Source: an uncultured bacterium (GTDB taxonomy: Bacteria; Actinomycetota; Coriobacteriia; Coriobacteriales; Coriobacteriaceae). Taken from it: a stretch of DNA of 10,314 nucleotides. The stretch is taken from NCBI GenBank assembly GCA_905215765.1, contig CAJMRP010000068.1, positions 1 through 10,314 of the forward strand, given 5' to 3'. A program made the translations under genes and the position numbers. This document shows positions 1 through 7,920 of this stretch, one piece after another. Each line of letters opens with the position of its first letter. The stretch's first letter is position 1. The notes beneath the pieces are model-generated. The model was not told the origin of the DNA. It made no database searches and saw nothing but the letters and a program-made list of their open reading frames with translations.

Positions 1-91
1 CGATGATGGCCTTCTTGCCCTTGAGGTTCTTCACCTCGTGGCGAGCGCCCTCACCAAAGTACAGATCGCGAGGATTGGTAAAACGTCCCAT
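1..91 (-). CDS. Iron-containing alcohol dehydrogenase, N-terminal fragment (partial, runs off window start)
   Basis: On the minus strand the ATG at 91-89 opens a frame of 30 codons before the window ends. It reads MGRFTNPRDLYFGEGARHEV, then a Lys/Gly-rich stretch ending KKAII. This matches the N-terminus of group III iron-containing alcohol dehydrogenases (butanol-dehydrogenase type), where a short strand with the PRDLYFGEGA-like motif precedes the first Rossmann strand. Family members reduce aldehydes to alcohols with NAD(P)H in the cytoplasm, usually in fermentation. The start is supported by AGGAGG at 103-98, six bases upstream. Substrate, metal ligands and full length cannot be seen because the rest lies outside the window. 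Family assignment is fairly secure; the exact member is unknown. Confidence 0.8.
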   Translation of the reverse strand, partial: MGRFTNPRDLYFGEGARHEVKNLKGKKAII

Positions 92-132
92 ACTGTGCCT
101 CCTAAACAAGCCCCTCTTAGACTTGCGTATAT

Positions 133-157
133 AACGGAGCACCCAATTGGCTCCGTT
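133..157 (-). promoter_or_regulatory. 8-bp perfect inverted repeat in the alcohol dehydrogenase leader
   Basis: AACGGAGC (133-140) and GCTCCGTT (150-157) are perfect reverse complements around a 9-base loop, about 40 bases upstream of the dehydrogenase ATG. The position fits an operator or a leader hairpin for the minus-strand gene. No U run follows, so it is not a terminator. The binding factor is unknown. Confidence 0.4.
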
Positions 158-196
158 AGGACCGGTTTGCGCGTTGCCGGCGATGACAATGCGCGA

Positions 197-222
197 TGTC
201 TAAACGTCTCAACGCTCAGACA
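197..222. promoter_or_regulatory. 26-bp imperfect dyad upstream of the alcohol dehydrogenase
   Basis: TGTCT (197-201) and AGACA (218-222) bracket a 26-bp imperfect palindrome in which about nine of thirteen positions per half are symmetric. It lies about 105 bases upstream of the dehydrogenase start, in the right place for a regulator site. No strong -35/-10 pair could be fixed nearby, so the promoter itself is not called. Confidence 0.3.
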
Positions 223-383
223 AACACTATTTTACCGTTCTGGTTGGTCAGTTATTCACCTAAAGCCGCCAATGATGAAACGTTTTTTCTATCCCTGAAG
301 ACCCTTGTGCGGCATTCATACTCCCAAGCTGGGCAAACGTTTTATCAAGGTTGACTACATATCCCGGGCAGGACGGTGCCCCT

Positions 384-427
384 CCAAAATATGCACCGTT
401 CGCCGCCAAAAATCGACCGTTTGCGGC
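384..427. repeat. Two imperfect tandem copies of a ~22-bp unit
   Basis: A unit beginning CCAAAA and containing ACCGTT followed by GC-rich bases occurs at 384-406 and again at 406-427, with roughly 16 of 22 positions matching. The unit ends overlap the GGTGC/GCACC inverted repeats of the same patch. It could be part of a dispersed intergenic repeat or a structured RNA; only two copies are visible here. Confidence 0.4.
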
Positions 428-591
428 ACCGTGATACCACTCGGCCGTCCATGGTGCCGACATTTGTGCGACATCCGACTTCGTGGTGCAAAGGTGCAAG
501 TCCAAGTGCGGCACCCCCGGTGTGCCACATGCGGGTAAACTAGAACCTTATATAGAAACATCTGAACCCTAACCGCAGCAAAGGAGGCCCC

Positions 592-1668
592 ATGGCATTC
601 GATCCCATTCAAGAGGATTGCCATCGCCTCGTTCTTGAGGCCTTGCGCCGCGACAATATCCCGCTCACCGACGGTGCCGCCGTAGAGCATTTGATGGAAC
701 AATTCACCCGCAACCCCGCACCGCTCATCGTGCACGACCGCGACCGCGCCGGGCATCTGATTGCCAAGGTGGTCGAGGCCGTCGACTACCGCATTCCCTT
801 TATCCCCGACGATGCCCAGGCAGAGCAGGAAGAGGCAGCTGCCGAGAACATGCTCCGCGAGGCGGCCGCACTCGATCCGGCCAACTGGGATGCCCAGCGC
901 ATGCTGACGGCCCTCACCGCCAACTCCAACGAGGAATACGTACAGTACCTGGTGTCCAAGTGCGATGAGGTCGAGCACGACTTGGCGCTCAAAATCGCCT
1001 CAGCGCAGGATCCCTACGAGCGCGAGGCCGCAGGCGACCTTACGCGCCGCCCCTATCTGCGCTGGCTTGCCGCCTTGGCATCGCGCGCCCTCATTAGCGG
1101 ACGCTACCGCATGTCGCTCGAAGCCGCAAACCGCAGCCTGGACTTTGCGCCCAACGACCCCGCTGGTGTCCGCCACACCGCGATGCTCGCCATGGCAAAG
1201 CTCGAATACCCCGCCGAGGAGCTCAAGCGTTTTCGCTCCGCACACTCCGTGCCGTACCTCGCGAATACCCCACTGCGCCGTCGTCCCAAGGATGCGGAGC
1301 GTGACTTGGACCCGTGGACGCTCATCGCGCTGATGAGCGCTGCCTGGCGCGAGTTGGACTACGAGGGCGCCGAGCACTACCTGCGTATCCTTGTGCGCTC
1401 GTGTCCGCACGCAGCCGAGGCACTCTACTTCCAAACCGAGTTTCCCGATGGCGTCTATGCCCGCGTCAATGTGAGTGTGGGCTCCACCGACGAGCTTGTC
1501 CTTGCGCTGTCCGAGGCGACGCCGGTACTGCAGGAGGGCCTGGGCGCCCCCGACAACGCCAGCTTTGCTGCCTGGGTCGCCACCAACGACATCGTGCGTT
1601 CCCAAATCGATGAGCGCATACTGCGGGCGGCCGAGCAGGGTTTGCCGTTTAAGGGAGGAGACCTCTAA
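592..1668 (+). CDS. TPR-like helical protein A, function unknown
   Basis: A 358-residue soluble protein starting at ATG 592, preceded by AAGGAGG at 581-587. It is almost entirely amphipathic helices, with no signal peptide or membrane segment. Two stretches look like tetratricopeptide (TPR) repeats: about residues 156-190 (small residues alternating with aromatic ones, ending in a Leu-Asp-Pro-Asn-Asp turn) and about 241-273 (PWTLIALMSAAW, then a second helix ending in Cys271). TPR-like folds usually hold partner proteins; no catalytic motif is visible. It heads a co-directional run with a second TPR-like gene, whose start codon shares the last base of this stop codon, so the two are probably translationally coupled. 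The next gene is the MurT-GatD fusion. I do not recognise a named family; a scaffolding role is inference only. Confidence 0.8.
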   Translation: MAFDPIQEDCHRLVLEALRRDNIPLTDGAAVEHLMEQFTRNPAPLIVHDRDRAGHLIAKVVEAVDYRIPFIPDDAQAEQEEAAAENMLREAAALDPANWDAQRMLTALTANSNEEYVQYLVSKCDEVEHDLALKIASAQDPYEREAAGDLTRRPYLRWLAALASRALISGRYRMSLEAANRSLDFAPNDPAGVRHTAMLAMAKLEYPAEELKRFRSAHSVPYLANTPLRRRPKDAERDLDPWTLIALMSAAWRELDYEGAEHYLRILVRSCPHAAEALYFQTEFPDGVYARVNVSVGSTDELVLALSEATPVLQEGLGAPDNASFAAWVATNDIVRSQIDERILRAAEQGLPFKGGDL

Positions 1669-2711
1669 TGGATCCGAGCGTCTACATCCCCGCCTACCTG
1701 GAGCGCACCTATCTGGCGTCGCACCCCGAGCTCACCGATGCAGCACGCGAGCTTGTCCATAACGACGTGAACGTCAACCCTCATAAGTATGCGCAGTCCG
1801 AGCATGCCCAGGCGCTGCTGTCCTACGCCGGTGTTCATCGCCACCTGCTCGACGAGCTCCATCGCATCGAGGACATGGGCAGCGACGAGGAGTTCGAGCA
1901 GACGCGCAACCGCCTGTTCGACGACATGCGCGATGAGCTGCTCAAGATCGTCCGCATCGATGCGTATGTCCTCGATGCCCAGCTGCTCGCCATCATTTTG
2001 GCGGACACGCCCGTCGATGCCTGCCTGGGCGACCTGATGAAGCTCGAAGCGACCACGGCCGATTACCTGCAGCAAAGCGTGCCCGGGTTCGATATGGAGG
2101 CCCCACACTACTGGGCCAATAATGTTTTGGCCGACGGTATCACCGCAGCAGACCTTACCGTGAGCGAGCCGACTCTTATCGGGTGGCTTCACACACTCGA
2201 GGCCATCTCGCAGCTGTGCATGGCGAGCGCTCGTTACCGTGCTGCCGCCAACTACGCCCGCCGCGTCCTTAAGGCGGAAGGCTACCCCACCCGAGCCGCA
2301 GGCACCGTGTTGCTCGCCCTCGCTCGTCTGGAAGACCAGGACGGCTTTTTTGCCCTGGCCCACCAGCTCGAGGAAGAGATCGGGGCTGACGCGCTCGAGA
2401 ACTCTCCTTGGTATCTGCTCGGCCGCACGATTCTGCTATTCAAAACAAACAAGATGCGCCCGGCGACACGCGCGCTGCGTGAGTTTGCCAACCGCTGCGA
2501 GGGCGGCGCGTTCTTCTTGCTGAACCCCATGTACCAGACGCCGTACCTTCCCTGCCGACCCGAGCCGCGCGACCCCTGGGATCTCTCGCACCAGGCGGTT
2601 TGGGAAGCCGACGGCATCATCTCGGATACCCCCGACTTTGCCCCCTGGGCCAATGCCTGTGAAGACGTTTCGCAGCTTGCCCAGGAGTTTGCGCGCCGCT
2701 ACGGCTTTTAA
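1668..2711 (+). CDS. TPR-like helical protein B, probable paralogue of protein A
   Basis: A 347-residue, mostly helical, soluble protein with no signal peptide. The ATG (1668-1670) overlaps the upstream TAA by one base, and the ribosome binding site (GGGAGGA) lies inside the end of the previous gene, which indicates coupled translation. A TPR-like helix pair spans about residues 170-205 (a Trp-Leu motif followed by an Arg-Tyr-Arg motif) and another about 246-278. Landmarks match protein A: W173 and R189-Y190-R191 correspond to W158 and R171-Y172-R173, and PW247-248 to Cys277 has the same 30-residue spacing as PW241-242 to Cys271. This suggests the pair arose by duplication and diverged strongly. 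No enzymatic motif is seen. Adjacency to a peptidoglycan-amidating enzyme is the only hint of context; function is unknown. Confidence 0.8.
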   Translation: MDPSVYIPAYLERTYLASHPELTDAARELVHNDVNVNPHKYAQSEHAQALLSYAGVHRHLLDELHRIEDMGSDEEFEQTRNRLFDDMRDELLKIVRIDAYVLDAQLLAIILADTPVDACLGDLMKLEATTADYLQQSVPGFDMEAPHYWANNVLADGITAADLTVSEPTLIGWLHTLEAISQLCMASARYRAAANYARRVLKAEGYPTRAAGTVLLALARLEDQDGFFALAHQLEEEIGADALENSPWYLLGRTILLFKTNKMRPATRALREFANRCEGGAFFLLNPMYQTPYLPCRPEPRDPWDLSHQAVWEADGIISDTPDFAPWANACEDVSQLAQEFARRYGF

Positions 2712-2756
2712 CGGCGCAAACGCCACGACCATGTCATTCACGTTAGGAACGGCTTC

Positions 2757-4931
2757 ATGAACTTCCGCTCATCTCTCGCCTGCACCTCGAGCGATATCGC
2801 CCGCTGGGGGCTGCGCTCCATCCTTAAGCGCCAGGGCGGCGTACTCCCCGGCCGCATCGCCATGAAGATCGACCCCGAGCTGCTGAGCGACCTCGCTGGC
2901 CTTGTCGACCGCAGCGTGGTGATCACCGGCACCAACGGCAAGACCACCACCTCAAACCTCATCGCCGACGCTGTTGCCGCCAGCGGTGCCACCGTGGTAT
3001 GCAACCGCGCCGGCAACAACATGGAGCCGGGCGTGGTGGGTGCACTGCTCGAGGCGCGCAGCGGCCTCAAGCGAGCCGGCGGCAAGCGCGTGGGCGTTTT
3101 TGAATGCGATGAGCTCTACACCGTGCGCGTCCTGCCCAAGCTCAAGCCGACGTACTTCGTGCTGCTCAACCTGTTCCGCGACCAGCTGGATCGCTATGGC
3201 GAGATCGATCACACCCAGGAGGTCATCGCCCACGCGTTGGAGCTCTCTCCGGCAACAACGCTCATCTACAACGCAGACGACCCGCTGTGTGCCGCGATCG
3301 CCGCACGCGTTCCCAATGCAAGCATCGCCTTTGGCATCGACGGCGCCACCAACACCGAGTCCGACCGTATTAGCGACTCGCGCTTTTGCTCACAGTGCAA
3401 CGCGCCGCTGGAGTATGACTACGTGCAATACGGCCAGCTCGGCGCCTACCATTGCCCCTCGTGCGGCTGGGCCCGCCCTGCGCTTGTCCGTCGCGTGACG
3501 GGCGTGGAGCTCGGCTGCGACGGCTACGGCTTTGACCTGGTCTTTGGATCTGCGCCCGACGCGGCTGCCGTACACATCGCCACACGCTACAACGGTCTGT
3601 ACATGGTCTATAACGTTGCCGCTGCATTCTTTGCCGCACATGAGTTGGGCGTGGACCCGGCGCATCTGCAGCCCACGCTCGATGCCTACGTCCCCGCCGG
3701 CGGACGTATGGGCCGCTGGGGTATCGCCGGCCGCACCGTCGAGGCCAACCTGGCTAAGAATCCCGTAGGCTTTGATCGACAAATCCAGTCCATCAAGACG
3801 GCAGGCGGCAGACTCTGCGCTTTCTTCCTCAACGACAACGACGCCGACGGACACGATGTATCGTGGATCTACGACGTCGACTTTGAGCGCATCGCCGACA
3901 CGCCGGGTCTTGTCGCCTTTGCCGGAGGCACGCGCGCGCACGACATGCAGGTGCGCCTCAAGTACGCCGGCATCGATGCCGCGATTATCTCGGACGTCGC
4001 GCAGGCAATTGGCGCCGTGGCAGACGAGGCCGCCAATGATACCTTCTATGCCGTCGCCAACTACACGGCCTTCCCGCCGCTGGTCAAGGAGCTCAACGGA
4101 CTGAAGGGAGCCACTTCCGACGCTGTTGCCGGGCGCGCCGTAGCCCGTGCCGACGGCAGCGCTCTTCCTGTCGGCATCGCACCAGTCGAGCTTTCGCGCC
4201 CGCTGCGCATCGTCTACCTGTATCCCGATGCCCTTAACCTCTACGGCGACGGCGGCAACGTCATCGCCCTCGAGCGCCGCTGCGCCTGGCGTGGCATTCC
4301 CGTGCGCGTGGACGAGGTCCGTATGGGTGAGACGCTCGATCTCACCGACGCCGACATCGTCATGATGGGCGGTGGCTCCGACCGCGACCAGCTGGCGGTT
4401 GCACACGAGCTGCTCGCCCAAAAAGACAAGGTCGCGGCCTATGTTGAGGATGGCGGTTCGCTGCTTGCCATCTGTGGCAGCTATCAGCTGCTCGGCCGTT
4501 CGTACTATATGGGCGAAGATCGCATCGAGGGTCTGGGGGTCATTGCCGCAGAAACCGTACGTGGCTCCGATCGCCTGATCGGCAACGTAGCCGTCAAAAC
4601 CGATCTGGCACCTGAGCCCTTTGTGGGATTTGAGAACCATGGAGGTCGCACCCTGCTCGACGCGGAGGCAACGCCGCTCGGAACGTCCGTCGTCGCGGGC
4701 ACCGGCAACAACGGCGACGATGGCCTTGAGGGCCTGATCTACAAGGGCGTCATCGGCACGTACCTACACGGACCGGCACTGCCCAAGAACCCCGAGCTCG
4801 CCGACTGGCTGATCGCGCACGCCCTCGAGCGCCGCGGCGATGCGCAGGCCAACGCTCTGCTTCCGCTCAAGCCCCTCGACGACACCTACGAGCACGCCGC
4901 CCACGACGCCGCCATGAAGCTCCTTCCCTAA
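2757..4931 (+). CDS. MurT-GatD fusion: lipid II isoglutaminyl synthase in one chain
   Basis: A 724-residue fusion of two normally separate subunits that amidate D-glutamate to D-isoglutamine in lipid II, using glutamine as nitrogen donor, in the cytoplasm. Residues 1-442 are MurT: Mur-ligase P-loop TGTNGKTTT (57-65), FRDQLDRYGEID (140-151), a four-Cys zinc ribbon (C211, C214, C233, C236) and the C-terminal DUF1727 domain with LNDNDADG (358-365), whose acidic residues probably include the one MurT lends to the GatD active site. A linker of about 38 residues leads to GatD (about 481-724): LNLYGDGGNVIALE near its start, nucleophile C573 in AICGSYQLLG, and H671 in GTYLHGP. Counted from residue 480 these fall at about 93 and 191, close to Cys94 and His189 of S. 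aureus GatD. Start ATG 2757 has AGGA at 2745-2748. The gene lies 45 bp after TPR-like protein B and probably shares its operon. Confidence 0.93.
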   Translation: MNFRSSLACTSSDIARWGLRSILKRQGGVLPGRIAMKIDPELLSDLAGLVDRSVVITGTNGKTTTSNLIADAVAASGATVVCNRAGNNMEPGVVGALLEARSGLKRAGGKRVGVFECDELYTVRVLPKLKPTYFVLLNLFRDQLDRYGEIDHTQEVIAHALELSPATTLIYNADDPLCAAIAARVPNASIAFGIDGATNTESDRISDSRFCSQCNAPLEYDYVQYGQLGAYHCPSCGWARPALVRRVTGVELGCDGYGFDLVFGSAPDAAAVHIATRYNGLYMVYNVAAAFFAAHELGVDPAHLQPTLDAYVPAGGRMGRWGIAGRTVEANLAKNPVGFDRQIQSIKTAGGRLCAFFLNDNDADGHDVSWIYDVDFERIADTPGLVAFAGGTRAHDMQVRLKYAGIDAAIISDVAQAIGAVADEAANDTFYAVANYTAFPPLVKELNGLKGATSDAVAGRAVARADGSALPVGIAPVELSRPLRIVYLYPDALNLYGDGGNVIALERRCAWRGIPVRVDEVRMGETLDLTDADIVMMGGGSDRDQLAVAHELLAQKDKVAAYVEDGGSLLAICGSYQLLGRSYYMGEDRIEGLGVIAAETVRGSDRLIGNVAVKTDLAPEPFVGFENHGGRTLLDAEATPLGTSVVAGTGNNGDDGLEGLIYKGVIGTYLHGPALPKNPELADWLIAHALERRGDAQANALLPLKPLDDTYEHAAHDAAMKLLP

Positions 4932-4937
4932 CACCCC

Positions 4938-4975
4938 ACCACCACAAAGGGGACAGGCACCTTTGTGGTGGTTTT
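4938..4975 (+). terminator. Hairpin terminator after the MurT-GatD gene (repeat-derived)
   Basis: ACCACCACAAAGG (4938-4950) and CCTTTGTGGTGGT (4960-4972) form a perfect 13-bp stem around a 9-base loop (GGACAGGCA), followed by a short T run (4972-4975). It starts seven bases after the stop and is the only terminator candidate for the operon. The right arm plus T run recurs at 5158-5173, so the hairpin is probably also a dispersed repeat. Confidence 0.75.
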
Positions 4976-4994
4976 GCCCCATCCCAGCTGTTTG

Positions 4995-5049
4995 TCTCAA
5001 TCTGTAACATCTAGACCGTTAAAAGTCGTCTTACTGTTACAGAATGAGA
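4995..5049. repeat. 55-bp palindromic repeat, copy 1
   Basis: The left arm TCTCAATCTGTAACA (4995-5009) and right arm TGTTACAGAATGAGA (5035-5049) are reverse complements at 14 of 15 positions, with a 25-base spacer. The preceding TTTG (4991-4994) is shared with copy 2. It resembles REP/BIME-type intergenic palindromes or a widely spaced pair of regulator half-sites. No gene is associated with it. Confidence 0.8.
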
Positions 5050-5074
5050 TGTTCGTCCCGACGTCTGCCTTTTG

Positions 5075-5129
5075 TCTCGATCTGTAACACATAGAGCCGA
5101 TTTGCCCGCCCAGATGTTACAGATTGAGA
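5075..5129. repeat. 55-bp palindromic repeat, copy 2
   Basis: Same architecture as copy 1: left arm TCTCGATCTGTAACA (5075-5089), 25-base spacer, right arm TGTTACAGATTGAGA (5115-5129), again 14 of 15 complementary. It starts exactly 80 bp after copy 1. The spacers agree at only about eight of 25 positions while the arms are nearly identical, so arm sequence and spacing appear to be the conserved features. Confidence 0.8.
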
Positions 5130-5157
5130 TATTTGAAAATCGGAACAGAAGCCTACT

Positions 5158-5173
5158 CCTTTGTGGTGGTTTT
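5158..5173. repeat. Second, half copy of the CCTTTGTGGTGG hairpin arm
   Basis: CCTTTGTGGTGGTTTT (5158-5173) is identical to 4960-4975, the right arm and T run of the terminator hairpin, in the same orientation. The left arm is absent; upstream bases (ACAGAAGCC) only vaguely resemble the hairpin loop. It looks like a decayed or partial copy, and the two copies bracket the palindromic repeats. Confidence 0.7.
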
Positions 5174-5211
5174 CCAGTTTGCCAACGATATACGCGCCGG
5201 CAAAAAAGTCT

Positions 5212-5219
5212 GCTATACT
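5212..5219 (+). promoter_or_regulatory. Promoter of tRNA-Glu (extended -10)
   Basis: TATACT (5214-5219), with TG one base upstream (5211-5212), forms an extended -10 ten bases before the mature tRNA. No good -35 hexamer is found 16-18 bases upstream, which is common for extended -10 promoters. Transcription would start about 5226, leaving a very short 5' leader. Confidence 0.6.
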
Positions 5220-5229
5220 CTTTCCCGCT

Positions 5230-5306
5230 GTCCCCATCGTCTAGCGGCCAAGGACGCCACCCTTTCAAGGTGGATATCGCGGGTTCGAATCCCGCTGGGG
5301 GCACCA
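5230..5306 (+). tRNA. tRNA-Glu, anticodon UUC
   Basis: The sequence folds as a complete cloverleaf. The acceptor stem GTCCCCA (5230-5236) pairs with TGGGGGC (5296-5302) including one U-G pair. The anticodon stem CCACC/GGTGG (5257-5261 and 5269-5273) has loop CTTTCAA, giving anticodon TTC at 5264-5266. The T arm is GCGGG/CCCGC around TTCGAAT (5279-5295). Discriminator A5303 is followed by an encoded CCA (5304-5306). The D-arm start GTCTAG is typical of bacterial tRNA-Glu. It reads GAA and GAG codons. A single-gene unit with its own promoter and terminator, set in a repeat-rich island. Confidence 0.97.
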
Positions 5307-5318
5307 CAGAATCTGAGA

Positions 5319-5349
5319 AGCCCGTTACCAATTCGGTAGCGGGCTTTTT
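5319..5349 (+). terminator. Rho-independent terminator of tRNA-Glu
   Basis: AGCCCGTTACC (5319-5329) pairs with GGTAGCGGGCT (5335-5345) through 11 pairs including one T-G wobble, with a 5-base loop and T5345-5349. It sits 13 bases after the tRNA CCA end. Confidence 0.9.
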
Positions 5350-5358
5350 GCTACCGAT

Positions 5359-5398
5359 ATGCCGGGATTCGAACCCGACAGGGTGCGAATCCCGGCAT
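5359..5398. repeat. Long hairpin with T-arm-like sequence on the minus strand
   Basis: ATGCCGGGATTCG (5359-5371) and CGAATCCCGGCAT (5386-5398) form a perfect 13-bp stem. After an A/G mismatch, ACCC and GGGT (5373-5376 and 5381-5384) extend it around a GACA loop. GGGATTCGAACCCG (5364-5377) is the exact reverse complement of the tRNA T-arm at 5280-5293, so on the minus strand it reads like the 3' part of a tRNA. No full tRNA folds here. It may be a tRNA-derived remnant, an old integration scar or a repeat. Confidence 0.6.
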
Positions 5399-5411
5399 CA
5401 TCGCAAAGCCT

Positions 5412-5629
5412 GTGGGCAAAAAATAGCAAATATGAGTACTGTCACCAATTTAGTAACAGCGATTTCATGCCATCAGAAGGCGATTTAGACGCCAGGGGTC
5501 CTACGGCGAAAGAATTGCAGGCGTTTATCAGCTAAGTACATGAACATATGTTGTGTAACACTGCATATTTTGCAAAAAATAATGCTACAGGACTTGTGAC
5601 AGTACTCATATTTGACGTTTTTTGTCCAC
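5412..5629. repeat. 218-bp unit bounded by 47-nt inverted repeats (MITE-like)
   Basis: The left arm (5412-5458) and right arm (5583-5629) are reverse complements at about 37 of 47 positions. The 19-base core CAAATATGAGTACTGTCAC (5427-5445) is perfectly matched at 5596-5614, and outer GTGG plus a CAAAAAA run are also conserved. The inside (5459-5582) is AT-richer than the genes, holds no gene I can support, and contains the palindrome AACATATGTT (5543-5552). The layout resembles a miniature inverted-repeat element, or two copies of a dispersed repeat in opposite orientation. No transposase or clear target-site duplication is seen. Confidence 0.6.
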
Positions 5630-5689
5630 GCCCCCTTATTGCGTGGGCGAATCAGGTGCAAAACGGGCTTCAAAGCGTCCTTCGCAAAC

Positions 5690-5721
5690 AAAAACCGGGG
5701 CCCGCACGATGCGGACCCCGG
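5690..5721 (-). terminator. Rho-independent terminator of glnN
   Basis: On the minus strand CCGGGGTCCGC (5721-5711) pairs with GCGGGCCCCGG (5705-5695) through ten pairs and one mismatch, with a 5-base loop, followed by a T run (5694-5690). It lies about 30 bases after the glnN stop. Confidence 0.9.
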
Positions 5722-5752
5722 CTCAATGCCGTGACGATATGTCAGTTACGCT

Positions 5753-7840
<2,088 letters not shown>

Positions 7841-7861
7841 ACGGAACTCCCTTCGTATCGG

Positions 7862-7880
7862 CACCGCGTGAGAAGCGGTG
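7862..7880 (-). promoter_or_regulatory. Leader hairpin just upstream of the glnN ribosome binding site
   Basis: CACCGC (7862-7867) and GCGGTG (7875-7880) form a 6-bp stem with a 7-base loop, starting 21 bases upstream of the glnN start codon. It could be an operator or could modulate translation. A similar CACCG-N8-CGGTG dyad lies before metF. Confidence 0.4.
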
Positions 7881-7895
7881 TTGATTACTAACGAA

Positions 7896-7915
7896 CGAGT
7901 CATAGCTTAGACTCG
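7896..7915. promoter_or_regulatory. 6-bp dyad in the glnN leader
   Basis: CGAGTC (7896-7901) and GACTCG (7910-7915) are perfect reverse complements around an 8-base spacer, 55-75 bases upstream of the glnN start. With the 7862-7880 hairpin it would form a two-hairpin leader if transcription starts near 7930. Confidence 0.35.
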
Positions 7916-7920
7916 CCGTG

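Larger units (their letters stand above)
104..591. other. Divergent intergenic region, 488 bp, no supported gene
   Basis: This region separates the minus-strand alcohol dehydrogenase from the plus-strand TPR-like operon. Besides the two dyads near the dehydrogenase, 370-530 is rich in GGTGC and GCACC words that form several short inverted repeats, for example ACGGTGC at 373-379 against GCACCGT at 393-399, and ACGGTGCC at 373-380 against GGCACCGT at 425-432. Short open frames exist on both strands (about 60-85 codons) but lack convincing ribosome binding sites and recognisable proteins. A possible -10 (TATATA, 549-554) lies 38 bases before the next gene, without a clear -35. Confidence 0.6.

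Noticed and set aside
260..538. Small open frames of 61-84 codons on both strands in the first intergenic region
   Set aside because: They start with weak or alternative codons, lack ribosome binding sites, and overlap the GGTGC-rich repeat patch, which explains their apparent peptide repeats.
3390..4640. 416-codon open frame on the minus strand within the MurT-GatD gene
   Set aside because: It is antisense to an unambiguous coding region, without a ribosome binding site or recognisable domain.
4991..5130. Possible CRISPR array
   Set aside because: Only two units, internally palindromic over 55 bases with non-matching 25-base centres and no cas genes. It is better described as paired palindromic repeats.
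5467..5535. 22-codon frame (MPSEGDLDARGPTAKELQAF, then IS and stop) inside the MITE-like unit
   Set aside because: No ribosome binding site, and it sits within repeat sequence. It could be the tail of a decayed gene but cannot be supported as a gene.
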